A stretch of DNA of 64,000 nucleotides from JBBDMC01 sp963826055 (GCA_963826055.1 CAWGVO010000009.1:682001-746000), one strand, 5' to 3'; shown: positions 25,819-35,311, numbered from the stretch's first letter. Program-made: numbers and translations. The notes: generated by a model from the sequence alone, not told the origin.

Positions 25819-27684
25819 CTAGCCACCCAATCCTTGTGCGAGGTTGGTTTTGGTGAGTTTTTGCGCCGCCAGCGTCCCGACGAAGGCGACGCCGGCCACG
25901 ATCAGAACCACCGCGTTGGCGGCCTGGGTGTAGTTGTAGTCAATCAGCCGCAGCGAATAGGTCGTCAGGACGTCGGTCGAGGGCACAGCGAGCAGTACGA
26001 ACAGGCTGAGGCCCTTCACGCCGGAGATGAACGGCAGCACGACACCGGTCACCAGGGCGCCTTTCTGGATGGGAACCACCACTGACACCATCCGCCGGAA
26101 CCACCCCGCGCCAGCCACTTGCGCGGCTTCCTCCGGCTCCTTGCCAAGTTGCATCATGGCCGAGATGCCGGCGCGCGAGGCATAGGGCATCTGCTCGGCA
26201 ATCAGGGCGAGCAGGAGGATGAATGCCGTGCCGTAAAGCGCGGGAACGGGGCCTCTCTGCACGGCGAACAGCGACAGGTATGCGGCGGCGAATGCGATGC
26301 CGGGCACCAGGTAGGGGAGGAACGTGATCTGCCTGAGGAACATCGACAGGCTGCGCCAGGGCGTGCGCGCCACCACATAGCCAACCAGAAGCCCCAGCAG
26401 CCCGGCGGTTACCGAGGCCATGCCCACGATCCACAGCGTGTTCCACGCTGCGTGCCAGAGTTCGGGCGTGAAAAGGATGCCGTTGCGGAGCGCCACCGTA
26501 TTCAGGTTCCGCCCGATCCAGTAGTCGAGGGTGAAATTGCCGGGCGAGAAATTGCCCGGCATCCTCATGACCGTGGATAGCAGCAGGGTCGAAATCGGCA
26601 CGATGACGCTGAGCAGGAAAATCGTCCCGGCAAACAGGGCGGCCGGCAGGCGCAGCCGACCGAGGCTGGTCAGCCGGTTCATCGAGCCCTTGGAGCCGAC
26701 CGTGACGAAGCGCCGGGCCTCCTTCAGGAGATAGACGTCGATCAGGAGCGTCGTGATGCCGATGAGCATGATTGCGCCCGCGAGCACCGCGGCAACGCCG
26801 GTCTGACGCGAGGCAATGCCGCGGTAAAGCGAGGTCGCCAGCACGTTGAAGTTGACCGGCAGGCCCAGCACATAGGCCACGCCGAACTCGCCGAGGCATT
26901 TGGCGAAAATCAGGATGATGGCCGACAACAGGGCCGGACGCATCAGCGGCAGGATGATCTGCCAGGCGATGTGTCGGGGCCTGGCGCCGAGAATTCGCGC
27001 CGAGTCCTCTAGCTGGGAATCGAACCGGCCGAGCGCGCTGCCAAACAGCAGGATGATGAAGGGCGTGTAGTGAAGCGCCAGGATGATGGTAATCGGTACC
27101 CGTCCGTAGGCCAGAAAGTCGGGAGGGGCCATGCCCATGGCTTCCAGCCAGCCGAGCTGCCCGCCCACGGTTCGGTTCTTGAAAAGGGTCGTCCAGGCGA
27201 GCGCGAACGTCCAGGCCGGCAGCATGTAGGGAACGATCAGGGCGGTCGCGAACCAGCGCCGGCCGAACATGTCGGTTCGGCTCAGCAGCCAGGCGAGCGT
27301 TCCCCCGACAAGCACCGAAACCACGATCGCTCCCGCGGCAACCGTCAACGTGTTGCGCAGCGGATCCCAGAAAAGGCTCTGCGCGATCGGAGAGACGAAG
27401 GTGCGGTTCAGGTAGTAGAGGGTCAGTTGGCCGACCGCGAGGTGGGTCCGTCGCTCGTCGCCGAACTGCACTTGGGCAGCGTCGGCCAAAATGGACAGGA
27501 TCGGTACCAGGATCAGGTAGGTGAACAGCACCGCCGTCACGATACCGATCAGGGTCGTCGGCTCGTGCAGCGCGACCGCCAGCCGGAAGCGCTTCCGCCG
27601 ACGCCTTGAGGTGGCCAGAGGCTCGTCCGCGATGGAGTCACCACCTGCGTGCATCACCCGTGCACCGGTCTGTGGTGCACTCAT
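25819..27684 (-). CDS. ABC transporter permease, fused two-domain FbpB/AfuB type
   Basis: 621 residues from ATG 27684 (a second ATG at 27654 and a TTG at 27696 are possible). An Arg-rich cytoplasmic start (SRRRRKRFRLA) precedes about twelve membrane helices arranged as two fused permease domains. Each carries an EAA-type loop: LEDSARILGARPRHIAWQIILPLMRPAL in the first, and KEPEEAAQVAGAGWFRRMVSVVVPIQKGAL in the second. This fused form is typical of Fe3+ and hexose-phosphate importers. It is the first gene of the operon that reads through ATPase, binding protein and phosphatases. Confidence 0.9.
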   Translation of the reverse strand: MSAPQTGARVMHAGGDSIADEPLATSRRRRKRFRLAVALHEPTTLIGIVTAVLFTYLILVPILSILADAAQVQFGDERRTHLAVGQLTLYYLNRTFVSPIAQSLFWDPLRNTLTVAAGAIVVSVLVGGTLAWLLSRTDMFGRRWFATALIVPYMLPAWTFALAWTTLFKNRTVGGQLGWLEAMGMAPPDFLAYGRVPITIILALHYTPFIILLFGSALGRFDSQLEDSARILGARPRHIAWQIILPLMRPALLSAIILIFAKCLGEFGVAYVLGLPVNFNVLATSLYRGIASRQTGVAAVLAGAIMLIGITTLLIDVYLLKEARRFVTVGSKGSMNRLTSLGRLRLPAALFAGTIFLLSVIVPISTLLLSTVMRMPGNFSPGNFTLDYWIGRNLNTVALRNGILFTPELWHAAWNTLWIVGMASVTAGLLGLLVGYVVARTPWRSLSMFLRQITFLPYLVPGIAFAAAYLSLFAVQRGPVPALYGTAFILLLALIAEQMPYASRAGISAMMQLGKEPEEAAQVAGAGWFRRMVSVVVPIQKGALVTGVVLPFISGVKGLSLFVLLAVPSTDVLTTYSLRLIDYNYTQAANAVVLIVAGVAFVGTLAAQKLTKTNLAQGLGG

Positions 27685-28217
27685 CGCACCGGGCAATCCA
27701 ACCAGGACATCACGAGAGCCATGTCGGCCCCAACGACCGCGGAGGCGCCGACAGGCAGCGGTGCGCAGGTGTGCACCTGTGCTTGAGTCAAATGCGGGGT
27801 CCTCCCTTTTCGCCCGCCGCCGGCAGCAATCCCGCGACCCGTTGCGCTCCTTCCTGCGCGGACCACCGACCGCCGTATTCTACCGATTTTTCTTCGACTC
27901 AGTCTCGCCTCAAGGGCGAAACGTCCATTTCCTCAAGGCCACTATCTGGAATATTCATTTCATTCTCATCCGTGGCTGTCAACCGCCAAGCCGGCAAATA
28001 ATGCACCGCTGTGCATTTTGAATTTTAGCTGGTTTAAGCCATTATCCCTCCGCGTTTCCAGCCGATTTGGCATGTTCGGCGCCGACCCCGTGCTCGCGCT
28101 GCAAGGCTGTGCAATTTTCGGCTGGGCGGCGGACTGAGCGGCGAAATCAGGATAGTTATTATTTGTTTTGCCGCCTAACTATAGTTCAACGGATAGCTTG
28201 CTTTGGGGCTCGATCTC
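27685..28217. promoter_or_regulatory. Divergent control region between importer operon and mgtC-like gene (533 bases)
   Basis: No gene is supported here. Base composition becomes noticeably AT-richer from about 27880 to 28200 than anywhere else in the surroundings, as expected for promoters. Two dyads are present: CAGGTG-TG-CACCTG at 27766-27779 and ATGCAC-CGCT-GTGCAT at 28001-28016. A related one, GTGCACC-N7-GGTGCAC, lies at 27660-27680 at the very start of the permease reading frame. All three share a TGCAC/GTGCA core and could be operators for one regulator, the LacI-type protein being the obvious candidate. The sites were found by eye. Confidence 0.45.
28001..28016. promoter_or_regulatory. 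16-bp palindromic candidate operator
   Basis: The sequence ATGCACCGCTGTGCAT is a dyad with seven of eight half-site positions matching and a CG near its centre, a form usual for LacI/GalR operators. It lies in the AT-rich divergent region between the importer operon and the mgtC-like gene. Which promoter it would control is unknown. Confidence 0.4.
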
Positions 28218-28913
28218 ATGAGTCTGGCGTTGATGCTGCCGGTTGCTCTAAACCTTGGCGGCGCTTGGCTTGCTGGTGCCGTCATCGGCATCGAACGCAG
28301 TTTTCACGGCCGACCTGCGGGGTTTCGGACGCACGCCCTGGTGTGCCTTTCCTCCGCCCTGCTGATGGTCGTGTTTAACTACCAGCAGGACTGGATCGGT
28401 GACGTTCCGGCCGAGTCGATTCGCACGGATCCGACACGGATGGCCCAGGGGATCATGACCGGCATCGGCTTCCTCGGCGCCGGCGTGATCTTCAAGGAAG
28501 GTTTCACCGTTCGCGGTTTGACAACCGCGGCCTCGATCTGGACGACCGCCGCCATCGGCATCTTGTTTGGGGCCGGATTTATTGGTCCGTCGGTGTTTGC
28601 GACGCTGGTCGTGCTCGGCACGCTCAGTCTCTTCCGCTGGATCGAGAACCGTATGCCGACCCAGCTTTACGCCCAGCACACCGTTCGTTTTCGCGCCAGC
28701 CAGACGATGCCCGAAATCGAGCTGCGCCAGCTGTTGAAGTCGTTCGGCTTCGTGGTCTCCAACATGAGCTATCGTCTGGAAGACGAGGGGTCGGTGTTCG
28801 AGTATCGAATGATGCTGATGACGCACAACAGAGGCAATCTCGGACGGCTCGCCGCCGAGCTGAGAGACCACGAGGCGATTCTCGAATTCCGAATTTGGCA
28901 ACCCGGCGACTGA
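28218..28913 (+). CDS. MgtC/SapB-family membrane protein
   Basis: 231 residues from ATG 28218; a TTG at 28203 is possible. Five N-terminal helices contain the family signature GAVIGIERSFHGRPAGFRTHALV and the following TGIGFLGAGVIFKEG and GLTTAASIWTTAAIG. A C-terminal soluble part (about 150-231) has the ACT-like fold of the longer MgtC proteins. MgtC is known for survival in low magnesium and in macrophages and is reported to influence ATP synthase and phosphate uptake. Its position between two phosphate-ester-type importers may reflect phosphate or magnesium balance. It is the only plus-strand gene within this region and converges on the second ATPase gene. Confidence 0.9.
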   Translation: MSLALMLPVALNLGGAWLAGAVIGIERSFHGRPAGFRTHALVCLSSALLMVVFNYQQDWIGDVPAESIRTDPTRMAQGIMTGIGFLGAGVIFKEGFTVRGLTTAASIWTTAAIGILFGAGFIGPSVFATLVVLGTLSLFRWIENRMPTQLYAQHTVRFRASQTMPEIELRQLLKSFGFVVSNMSYRLEDEGSVFEYRMMLMTHNRGNLGRLAAELRDHEAILEFRIWQPGD

Positions 28914-28919
28914 CGCAGG

Positions 28920-30015
28920 TCAGCCGCGCGGCGTTTTCCTGTGGAGCGGCAACGAGCGTGAGCCGTTGAGGCGACAGGACGACGTGCACCGTGGCGCCTT
29001 CGGCGTAACGCCGGTCGATCGGTTGCGTGATGAACAACTCGCTGATCTGCGTATCGAGCGTGTACTCCCAATGAGAGCCTAGATAGACCGCCTTGCGCAC
29101 GTCTGCGGCGATCGAGCGGCCCGCCTCGGGCGTGGCGGCCAGATCGACCGCGTTCGGTCGCACAACGATCATCGCCGGGCCCGACGCCCACTGTGTTTGC
29201 ATGCGGTAACAGGAGCTCGAGCGTGCCGAGGCGGACTCGCGCGCCCTCCGGTCCTTGTGCGATCACCTCGCACGGCATCAAATTGGCGCTGCCGATGAAA
29301 TCGGCGACGAAACGCATCGGCCGGCCGCTCGTAAAGATCCTGCGGCGTGCCCTCTTGCGCCATCCTTCGCCTGGTTCATGACGATGATCTTGTCGGAAAC
29401 CGCAAGCGCCTCCTCCTGATCGTGGGTCACGTATACCGAGGTGAGGCCGAGCGACTGTTGCAGATCGCGGATTTCCCCCCGCATGTGCCGCCTGAGCTTT
29501 GCATCCAGGTTCGACAGGGGTTCGTCGAACAGCAATACCTGCGGCTCCAGCACCAAAGCCCGGGCGACTGCGACGCGCTGCTGCTGCCCGCCGGACAGCT
29601 CCGACGGAAACCGTCCATCGTAGCCAGCAAGCCCGACGAGCCGCAAACTCTCCTGGGCCTTTTCGATTTGCGCCGCCTTCGACATGTCCGAACTGGCGAG
29701 GCCGTAGGCGACGTTTTCGATCACCGTCATATGAGGAAACAACGCGTACGATTGAAAAACCATCGACACGTCGCGCACGTTGGGCGGCAGGTTGGTGACG
29801 TCCTGGCCGCCGATAAGAATCCGGCCCGACGTCGGCGGTTCGAGCCCGGCGATGGCGCGCAGCGTCGTCGTCTTGCCACAGCCCGACGGCCCGAGCAGCG
29901 TGACCAGAGTGCCGGCCGCAATCGTGAACGAGATCGAGTCGACGGCGACAACAGCGCCAAAGTGCTTGCTGACCGACTGCAGTTCGACCGGAGCCGATCT
30001 CGAGCTTATCGTCAC
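28920..30015 (-). pseudogene. ABC transporter ATP-binding protein, second importer, interrupted by three frameshifts
   Basis: Start GTG 30015 overlaps the permease stop (GTGA). Walker A GPSGCGKTT, Q-loop FQSYALFPHM, signature LSGGQQQR, Walker B VLLFDEPLSNLDA and VTHDQEEAL are intact. After IIVMNQ the frame changes near 29370 (MAQEGTPQDLYERPADAF), again near 29310 (FVADFIGSANLMPCEVIAQGPEGARVRLGTLEL) and again near 29200 (MIVVRPNAVDLAA, IDRRYAEGATVHVVLSPQRL), which together restore a normal PotA/FbpC-type TOBE domain. A TGA at 28920-28922 in a neighbouring frame is the probable natural end, seven bases from the mgtC stop. Three indels within 170 bases point to a poorly read patch. Confidence 0.8.
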
Positions 30016-32241
30016 GTGAGGGCCCCCTGTCCGAGCACCGCAACCGCGCCTCCGCGCGAGGTATGACGGCGCTTGCCCACGCCAATTTGGATAATGCCGA
30101 TCGCCAGCAGCATGCATACGATCAGGACGGAGGAATAGGCGATCGCGAGTCCGAAATCCGATACCTCTACACGCCCGATGATGTATGCGGTGGCGAGGTT
30201 GTATTGAGCGCTGACCAGGAAAATGACGGCGCTGATCGCGGTGATCGCGCGCACGAAGCTGTACACGAGGCCTGCAACGATCGCCGGCCGCAGCAGCGGC
30301 AGGATCACCCGTCGCAACGTGGCAAAGCTGCCGTGGCGCAAGGTCAGCGATGACTCGTCGAGACTCTTGTCGATCTGGCTCATCGAAGCGAGCCCGGCGC
30401 GGATCGCCACCGGCATGTTGCGGAAGACAAAGCAGATAATCAGGATGACGCCGGTGCCGGTGAGTTGGATCGGCGGCACGTTGAAAGCAACGATATAGCT
30501 CACGCCGATAACCGTTCCCGGAATCGCGAACGACAGCATCGTGATGAATTCGAATGTGGTCTGCCCGGCGAAGCGCTGGCGGTTCAACAGGTAAGCCGTG
30601 AGCAGTCCAAGCGCCGCAGTGAACGGCGCGGAGATCGCCGCCAGTTCGAGGGTTACGAAGAACGATGGCCAGGCGCGGCCGGCCCAGAGGATCCCGAATT
30701 TGGTCCATTCGACGCCGAACGCAGTGACGTAGTGATGCAGCGTCGGCGTGTTGTTGATACCGAGCGATTGGACGAAACCGCCGCCAAGGATCAACGCGTA
30801 GAGGATAATGGTGAATACCAGCCACGGAATCGTGATGGCGTAGACAACGGCCGTGAGGCGGCCCGGCAACGGCGCGTGCAGGCCAGAATCGCCTTTCCCG
30901 CCAATCGTCATATACGACCGCCGCCCGAGCCATAATCGTTGGGCGGCGAAAGCCGAAAGGGTGAGGACGAGCAGGACGATTGCCAGGGCGGAGGCGCGAC
31001 CGGGGTCACTCTGCGACCCGACAATGGCGAAGAAGATGTCGGTCGAGAGCACATCATAGTTGCCCCCGAGGACCAGCGGATTGCCGAAATCGGCCAGGCT
31101 CTCGACGAAGCCGATCAGAAACGCGTTCGCCAGGCCCGGACGCATGAGAGGCCATGTCACTGTCCAGAAGGTGCGCCAGCGATCGGCGCGCAGAGTTTGC
31201 GCAGCTTCTTCCATCGACGGACTGATGCCCTGAACGACGCCGATCATCACAAGATAGGCAATCGGAGCAAATGCCAGCGTCTGCACGATCACCAGCCCAT
31301 AAAAGCCATAGATCCAGCGCGTTTGCGGAATACCAAACCAGTGATTGAGCAGAACGCTGGCAACGCCGCTGCGTCCGAACAGAAGGATCATCCCGAGTCC
31401 GATCACGAAAGGCGGCGTGATAATCGGAAGGATGGTCAGAAAGCGGAGCAGTCCCTTCGCCGGAAACCGCGTGCGCTGCGCCAGCAGTGCGAACGCAACG
31501 CCGAACAGCGTCGTCAACAGCCCGGTGGCGATTGCCAGCCACAAGCTGTTCCACAGCACCCCGCACTTCCTGCCGCCGGCGAAACAGGAAAGGTTCCAGA
31601 TGTCTTCGGCGGCCAGGCGGGTGGCAAGCGACCAGAGCGAGACGCCGCCGCCTTTGGCGATCGCCGCCTGGGCGAGCATACGCACCACCGGATAGAAGAC
31701 AAAAAGTCCGACAGAGACCACAACCAGCGCGATCGATCCGACGATGAAGGCGTCGCCCCTCATGGCCCCGCGCCGCGCGACGCCGACGGCAAGCAACGTG
31801 AGGAAGCCTACGGCGGCAAGCAGCGCGCCATAGCCCATCGGTGGCTGTGGTGCGATGCTTCCGAACGCCGCCTCCAACCCATGCCATTCCCAGCCGTGAA
31901 TGCCGATCGCAAATCCCTCGACGCACATGGCGGCGGCACCGATGGTGCCGCAGAGAACAAGCAGATTGGCGGCCGCGCGATCAGTCCGGGGGCGCCTGAT
32001 CACGAACAGCGGTGGGATGGCCGCGATCAATATCGGCCAAAGGAACGGTCGATCGTACTGGCTGGCCTGAAGCAGCGCTGGAGCGGTCGCGGCGTCCGGA
32101 TAGTGGGCAAGCCACGCCAACGCCCAAAAGGGCTCGTTCCAGCCCGTACCATGGCGCCACCGCCAGGCCGACCCATGCCACGATCAGCGAGAAAACAATT
32201 GGTCCCGGCACCGCCCCGCCCGTGTCCACCCCGATCGGCAA
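30012..32241 (-). CDS. ABC transporter permease, fused two-domain type, second importer (one frameshift)
   Basis: The main frame (to 32120) codes for 702 residues with two permease domains: MEEAAQTLRADRWRTFWTVTWPLMRPGL is the first EAA loop and LDESSLTLRHGSFATLRRVILPLLRPAI the second. At the 5' end another frame beginning at TTG 32241 supplies the missing first helix (GPIVFSLIVAWVGLAVAPWYGLE), which joins to PFWALAWLAHYPD if one base near 32136 is removed. The complete protein would have about 740 residues, longer than the permease of the first importer. An extra set of helices is present before the first EAA domain. It begins 50 bases after the binding-protein gene. Confidence 0.85.
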
Positions 32242-32291
32242 AGCGTCGGGCCGGCGGAGTATGGGACCTCCGCCGGCCCGAAACTACAGCT

Positions 32292-33328
32292 CTATTTGCT
32301 GGCGCCGATCTCGGCGTCCCATTTGCTCAACAGGCGCTTGCGCTCATCCGAAGAGCCATATTTCGCGAAATCATAGTCGATCAGTTTGATCTCGGAAATC
32401 TTCGGCGCCTGGGGCGGAACCTTTGCGTTCATGTTCGACGGCACCTGGTAGGAATTGGCGGCGGCCCCGATCTCCTGCGCGGCCGGCGTCAGCGCCCAGT
32501 CGTACCACTTCTTGGCGTTCTCGAGGTTGGGCGCGCCCTTGATGATGCTCATCGAACCGGTTTCGTAACCGGTGCCTTCACACGGAGACACGGTCTTCAG
32601 CGGTGCTCCCGTCGCGATCGTCGTTGCGATCACGTCGTGTTGGAAGACGATGCCGATCAGTGTCTCGCCGCGCGCCGCGGCCTGGATCGGTGCCGCACCG
32701 GACTTGGTGTACTGATTGACGTTGCCGTCGAGCGTCTTGAGGTACTGGAACGCGGCATCCTCACCGAGGATCTGCACCTGGGTGGCCAGGAACGTATAGG
32801 CCGTTCCCGACGAGTTCGGGTTGGCCACCTGAACCTCACCTTTGTATTCGGGCTTGATCAGGTCCGCCCAGCACTTCGGCTCGGGCAGGTTCTTCTGCTT
32901 GAGCAGATCCATGTTGTAGCCAAAGCCGAGGGCGCCGAGATAGACGCCAACGGTCCGCTTCTTGCCGGTGTTGTGCTGGTTGATCGCCCACTGATTGAGC
33001 TGGCTCAGCATGGGCGAGTCGTACTCGAGGGTAAGCCCCTCTTCCGCCGCCTGCAGATGAGGATCGCCGGTGCCGCCCCACCAGATGTCGCCGCGAGGAT
33101 TTGCAGCTTCGGCCGCGACCTGGGCGTAGGTTTCGCCCGAGCTCTTCCGGGTCATGGCAACCGAGATGCCCGTTTCCTTCTGGAAGGCGTTGACCATCGC
33201 CTGACACCATTCCTCCTGCACCGAGCAATAGACGGTGAGGTTGCCCTGCGCCGAAGCAGTGCCGATTGCTCCGAACCCGGTCAGCAGTACCGCGCCGAGC
33301 AAGATGTTGGTCGTGGAAAAATTCTCAT
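32292..33328 (-). CDS. ABC transporter periplasmic binding protein, AfuA/FbpA-like (one frameshift in signal peptide)
   Basis: The mature protein starts around QGNLTVYCSVQEEWCQAMVN. ATG 33328 with GGGGGTG upstream gives MRIF and then leaves the frame; adding one base to the run of five As at 33317-33321 yields a perfect signal peptide (MRIFSTTNILLGAVLLTGFG). The motifs RKSSGETYAQVAAEA and DIWWGGTGDPHLQAAEEG are, from memory, characteristic of the AfuA group, whose founding member binds hexose phosphates rather than iron. NPNSSGTAYTFLATQ and YQVPSNMNA follow in the second lobe. Two cysteines (CSVQEEWC) may pair, as may CWAD and CEGT. It is the first gene of the second importer operon. Confidence 0.85.
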
Positions 33329-33598
33329 GGTTTCACCCCCTTGGTTCGCCGCCATAGGTTCAGCGGCTTTCAGTGCCCGTTTGTGTCGTCGCCCGTCGGG
33401 CTATTATTTAGCCGGATAATGAGTGAGTTTTTCCGCTTCCGCTAGGGGCAAATTGGTGGCGAGCGGTCTGCGCAGACGGCGGCGGGCGGGATGAAATGGG
33501 ATCGCGCACCTTAGCCAGCGCCCCCGCCGGCCTTGCAAGCCCCGTCTTTTTGGGCAAACACCGGCGTCGGGACGCAATTCATGCGCGGGTGAGGCCGC

Positions 33599-33674
<76 letters not shown>

Positions 33675-33715
33675 TGAGGCGGCGAGGGGGGCAAAAGGCG
33701 CCCCGCCGGAGCGTC

Positions 33716-33736
33716 GGCGGTTATATTGAAACCGCC
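33716..33736. repeat. Small perfect hairpin between tRNA-Phe and hydrolase gene
   Basis: GGCGGTT and AACCGCC pair perfectly around a 7-base loop. It lies downstream of the hydrolase stop on the minus strand but lacks a U tract, so it may aid transcript ending or 3' stability. Confidence 0.35.
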
Positions 33737-33760
33737 ACGGGGTGTCCAGTTCTCAGGCGA

Positions 33761-34447
33761 TCACGACCCGACGATCGTATCGAGCCAGCCGACGAGGGTC
33801 TCGGCCAGTTCATCGCGGATTTCGGCTGGCCTGCGCCGGGTCCGCGTCGGCACGCGGAACGAATGGTCGGCTCCCTCGATCAGGTGGAGCCCCGCCCGCT
33901 TCCCCAGTCGTTTGACCAGCGGCTCGAGCAGCCTCAGCTCGGCGAACTGATCGTGGGTCCCCTGGAGAAACAGCATCGGTACTGTCACGTCGAAGAGATG
34001 ATCACCGCGCTGGTCTCCGGGTTTGCCTGGCGGGTGCAACGGAAAGCCGAGGAAGGCGATGCCGACCACACCGTCAAGCGGCTTCGCCGCCGCAGCCGCG
34101 GAGGTCATCCGGCCGCCGAACGATTTGCCGCCCGCGATCAGCGGCATGCGCGGTATGAGACGGCCGGCTTCGGCCGCTGCTGCCCGGACAGTCGCCTGCG
34201 CGACCGCCGGAGAATCGGGGCGGCGTCCACCCTGTTCCATGTAGGGAAACTGGTAGCGCAGCGTGGCGATGCCGCGGTCAGCGAGCGCTTCAGACATGCT
34301 TGCCAGGAACGGATGGGTCATGCCGGCACCGGCGCCGTGCGCCAGCACGTAAATCGCGCGGGTATCCCTGGGTGCGACAAGAAGGCCCGACACCGTCCGT
34401 TCGGGATCGACTGCGAAGGAAACGGACTTCGCCTCAATCATCGCCAT
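33761..34447 (-). CDS. Alpha/beta-hydrolase of the KANL3/Tex30-like (dienelactone-hydrolase-like) group
   Basis: 228 residues. ATG 34447 is chosen; ATG 34441 is the alternative. The oxyanion region is YVLAHGAGAGMTHPF, the nucleophile elbow GGKSFGGRM (Ser), followed by LFLQGTHDQFA (Asp) and IEGADHSFRVP (His), a complete catalytic triad. The HGAGAGM and GGKSFGGRM pair is typical of small cytosolic hydrolases of unknown substrate. Its start overlaps the end of yacG by 14 bases, so it is the last gene of the infA-maf-yacG group. Confidence 0.85.
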   Translation of the reverse strand: MAMIEAKSVSFAVDPERTVSGLLVAPRDTRAIYVLAHGAGAGMTHPFLASMSEALADRGIATLRYQFPYMEQGGRRPDSPAVAQATVRAAAAEAGRLIPRMPLIAGGKSFGGRMTSAAAAAKPLDGVVGIAFLGFPLHPPGKPGDQRGDHLFDVTVPMLFLQGTHDQFAELRLLEPLVKRLGKRAGLHLIEGADHSFRVPTRTRRRPAEIRDELAETLVGWLDTIVGS

Positions 34448-34658
34448 CGTCCTGCTCCGAGCTCCCTTCGCCCTCGACGGCGGGTATCGCATAGGCACCC
34501 GAAAACCAGCGGTTGAGGTCGACGTCGGCACAGCGCCGCGAACAGAACGGATAGTGCGTTGGTGCCGCATCCCTGCCGCAGATGGGACATCTGCGCTGCG
34601 GCTGCAGGCGCACCACAACGGCCTTTTCCCCGTGTGTGCCCGATTTGTCGCGGGCCAT
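34434..34658 (-). CDS. yacG: DNA gyrase inhibitor YacG (zinc-binding)
   Basis: 74 residues. CPICGRD and CSRRCADVDLNRWFSGAYAIP give the four zinc-binding cysteines and the signature of YacG, a small protein that binds GyrB and restrains gyrase. The acidic C-terminus (SSEQDDGDD) is normal. It starts four bases after the maf stop codon. Confidence 0.93.
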   Translation of the reverse strand: MARDKSGTHGEKAVVVRLQPQRRCPICGRDAAPTHYPFCSRRCADVDLNRWFSGAYAIPAVEGEGSSEQDDGDD

Positions 34659-34662
34659 CGCC

Positions 34663-35286
34663 TTACCCCGGCGTCAGCCAGTTGAAGTGGACCGGGTATC
34701 CCTCGCCGGCGAGCAAAGCCGTCGTCTCGTAGAGCGGCAGTCCGACAACACCCGTGTAAGAGCCCGTCAGCTTGATGGCGAAGCTGCCGGCGATTCCCTG
34801 GATGGCGTAGCCGCCGGCCTTGCCGCGCCATTCGCCGGAGGCGAGGTATGACTCGATGTCCTCGCGCGACAGGCGTTTGAAGCGCACGCGGGTCTCGACC
34901 AGGCGCCGACGTACCTGGCCCTTCGGGGTGGCAAGGGCCAGGGCGGTGTACACGCGGTGCGAGCGACCCGACAGCTGGCGCAGGCACGCCGCCGCCTCTT
35001 CGATCTGTTCGGCCTTCGGCAGAATGCGCCGGCCGACGCTGACGACCGTGTCGGCCGCCAGGACCAGCGCTCCGGCGAGCTCCGGCTCGCCCTTGAGCGT
35101 CAGGAGAGCCGCGTCGATTTTCACGCGCGCTAGGCGCCGGGCGAGGTTTCGCGGCGTTTCCCGTTTGCGCGGCGTTTCGTCTACGCTCACCGGCATCAGC
35201 CGGTCGGGCTCGATGCCTATCTGGGCCAGCAACGCCAGTCTGCGCGGCGACCCCGACGCGAGAACAAGCTTGATCCGTCCGGCCAT
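34663..35286 (-). CDS. maf: Maf-family nucleotide pyrophosphatase
   Basis: 207 residues. LVLASGSPRRLALL is the N-terminal substrate loop. VLAADTVVSVGRRILPK contains the catalytic Asp, and SGEWRGKAGGYAIQGIAGSF and GSYTGVVGLPLYET are the C-terminal family motifs. Maf proteins hydrolyse non-canonical or UTP/dTTP-type nucleotides and affect septum formation. The residues in the SGEWRGKAG loop suggest the YhdE/dTTP-UTP branch, but this is uncertain. It lies between infA and yacG, in a conserved alphaproteobacterial cluster. Confidence 0.93.
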   Translation of the reverse strand: MAGRIKLVLASGSPRRLALLAQIGIEPDRLMPVSVDETPRKRETPRNLARRLARVKIDAALLTLKGEPELAGALVLAADTVVSVGRRILPKAEQIEEAAACLRQLSGRSHRVYTALALATPKGQVRRRLVETRVRFKRLSREDIESYLASGEWRGKAGGYAIQGIAGSFAIKLTGSYTGVVGLPLYETTALLAGEGYPVHFNWLTPG

Positions 35287-35311
35287 TGTTTTGTGGCTGT
35301 CGGTGCCGGGG

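Noticed and set aside
24696..27684. Naming the first importer as an iron(III) transporter (fbpABC)
   Set aside because: Family resemblance alone would give this name, but iron-ligand tyrosines are not evident in the binding protein and phosphatase genes follow directly, so a substrate name was not assigned.
30939..33419. 826-codon open frame on the plus strand
   Set aside because: It lies antisense to the second importer's permease and binding protein, whose motifs are unmistakable. Its own translation is rich in Arg, Asp and Gly with no domain; long antisense frames are expected at this GC content.
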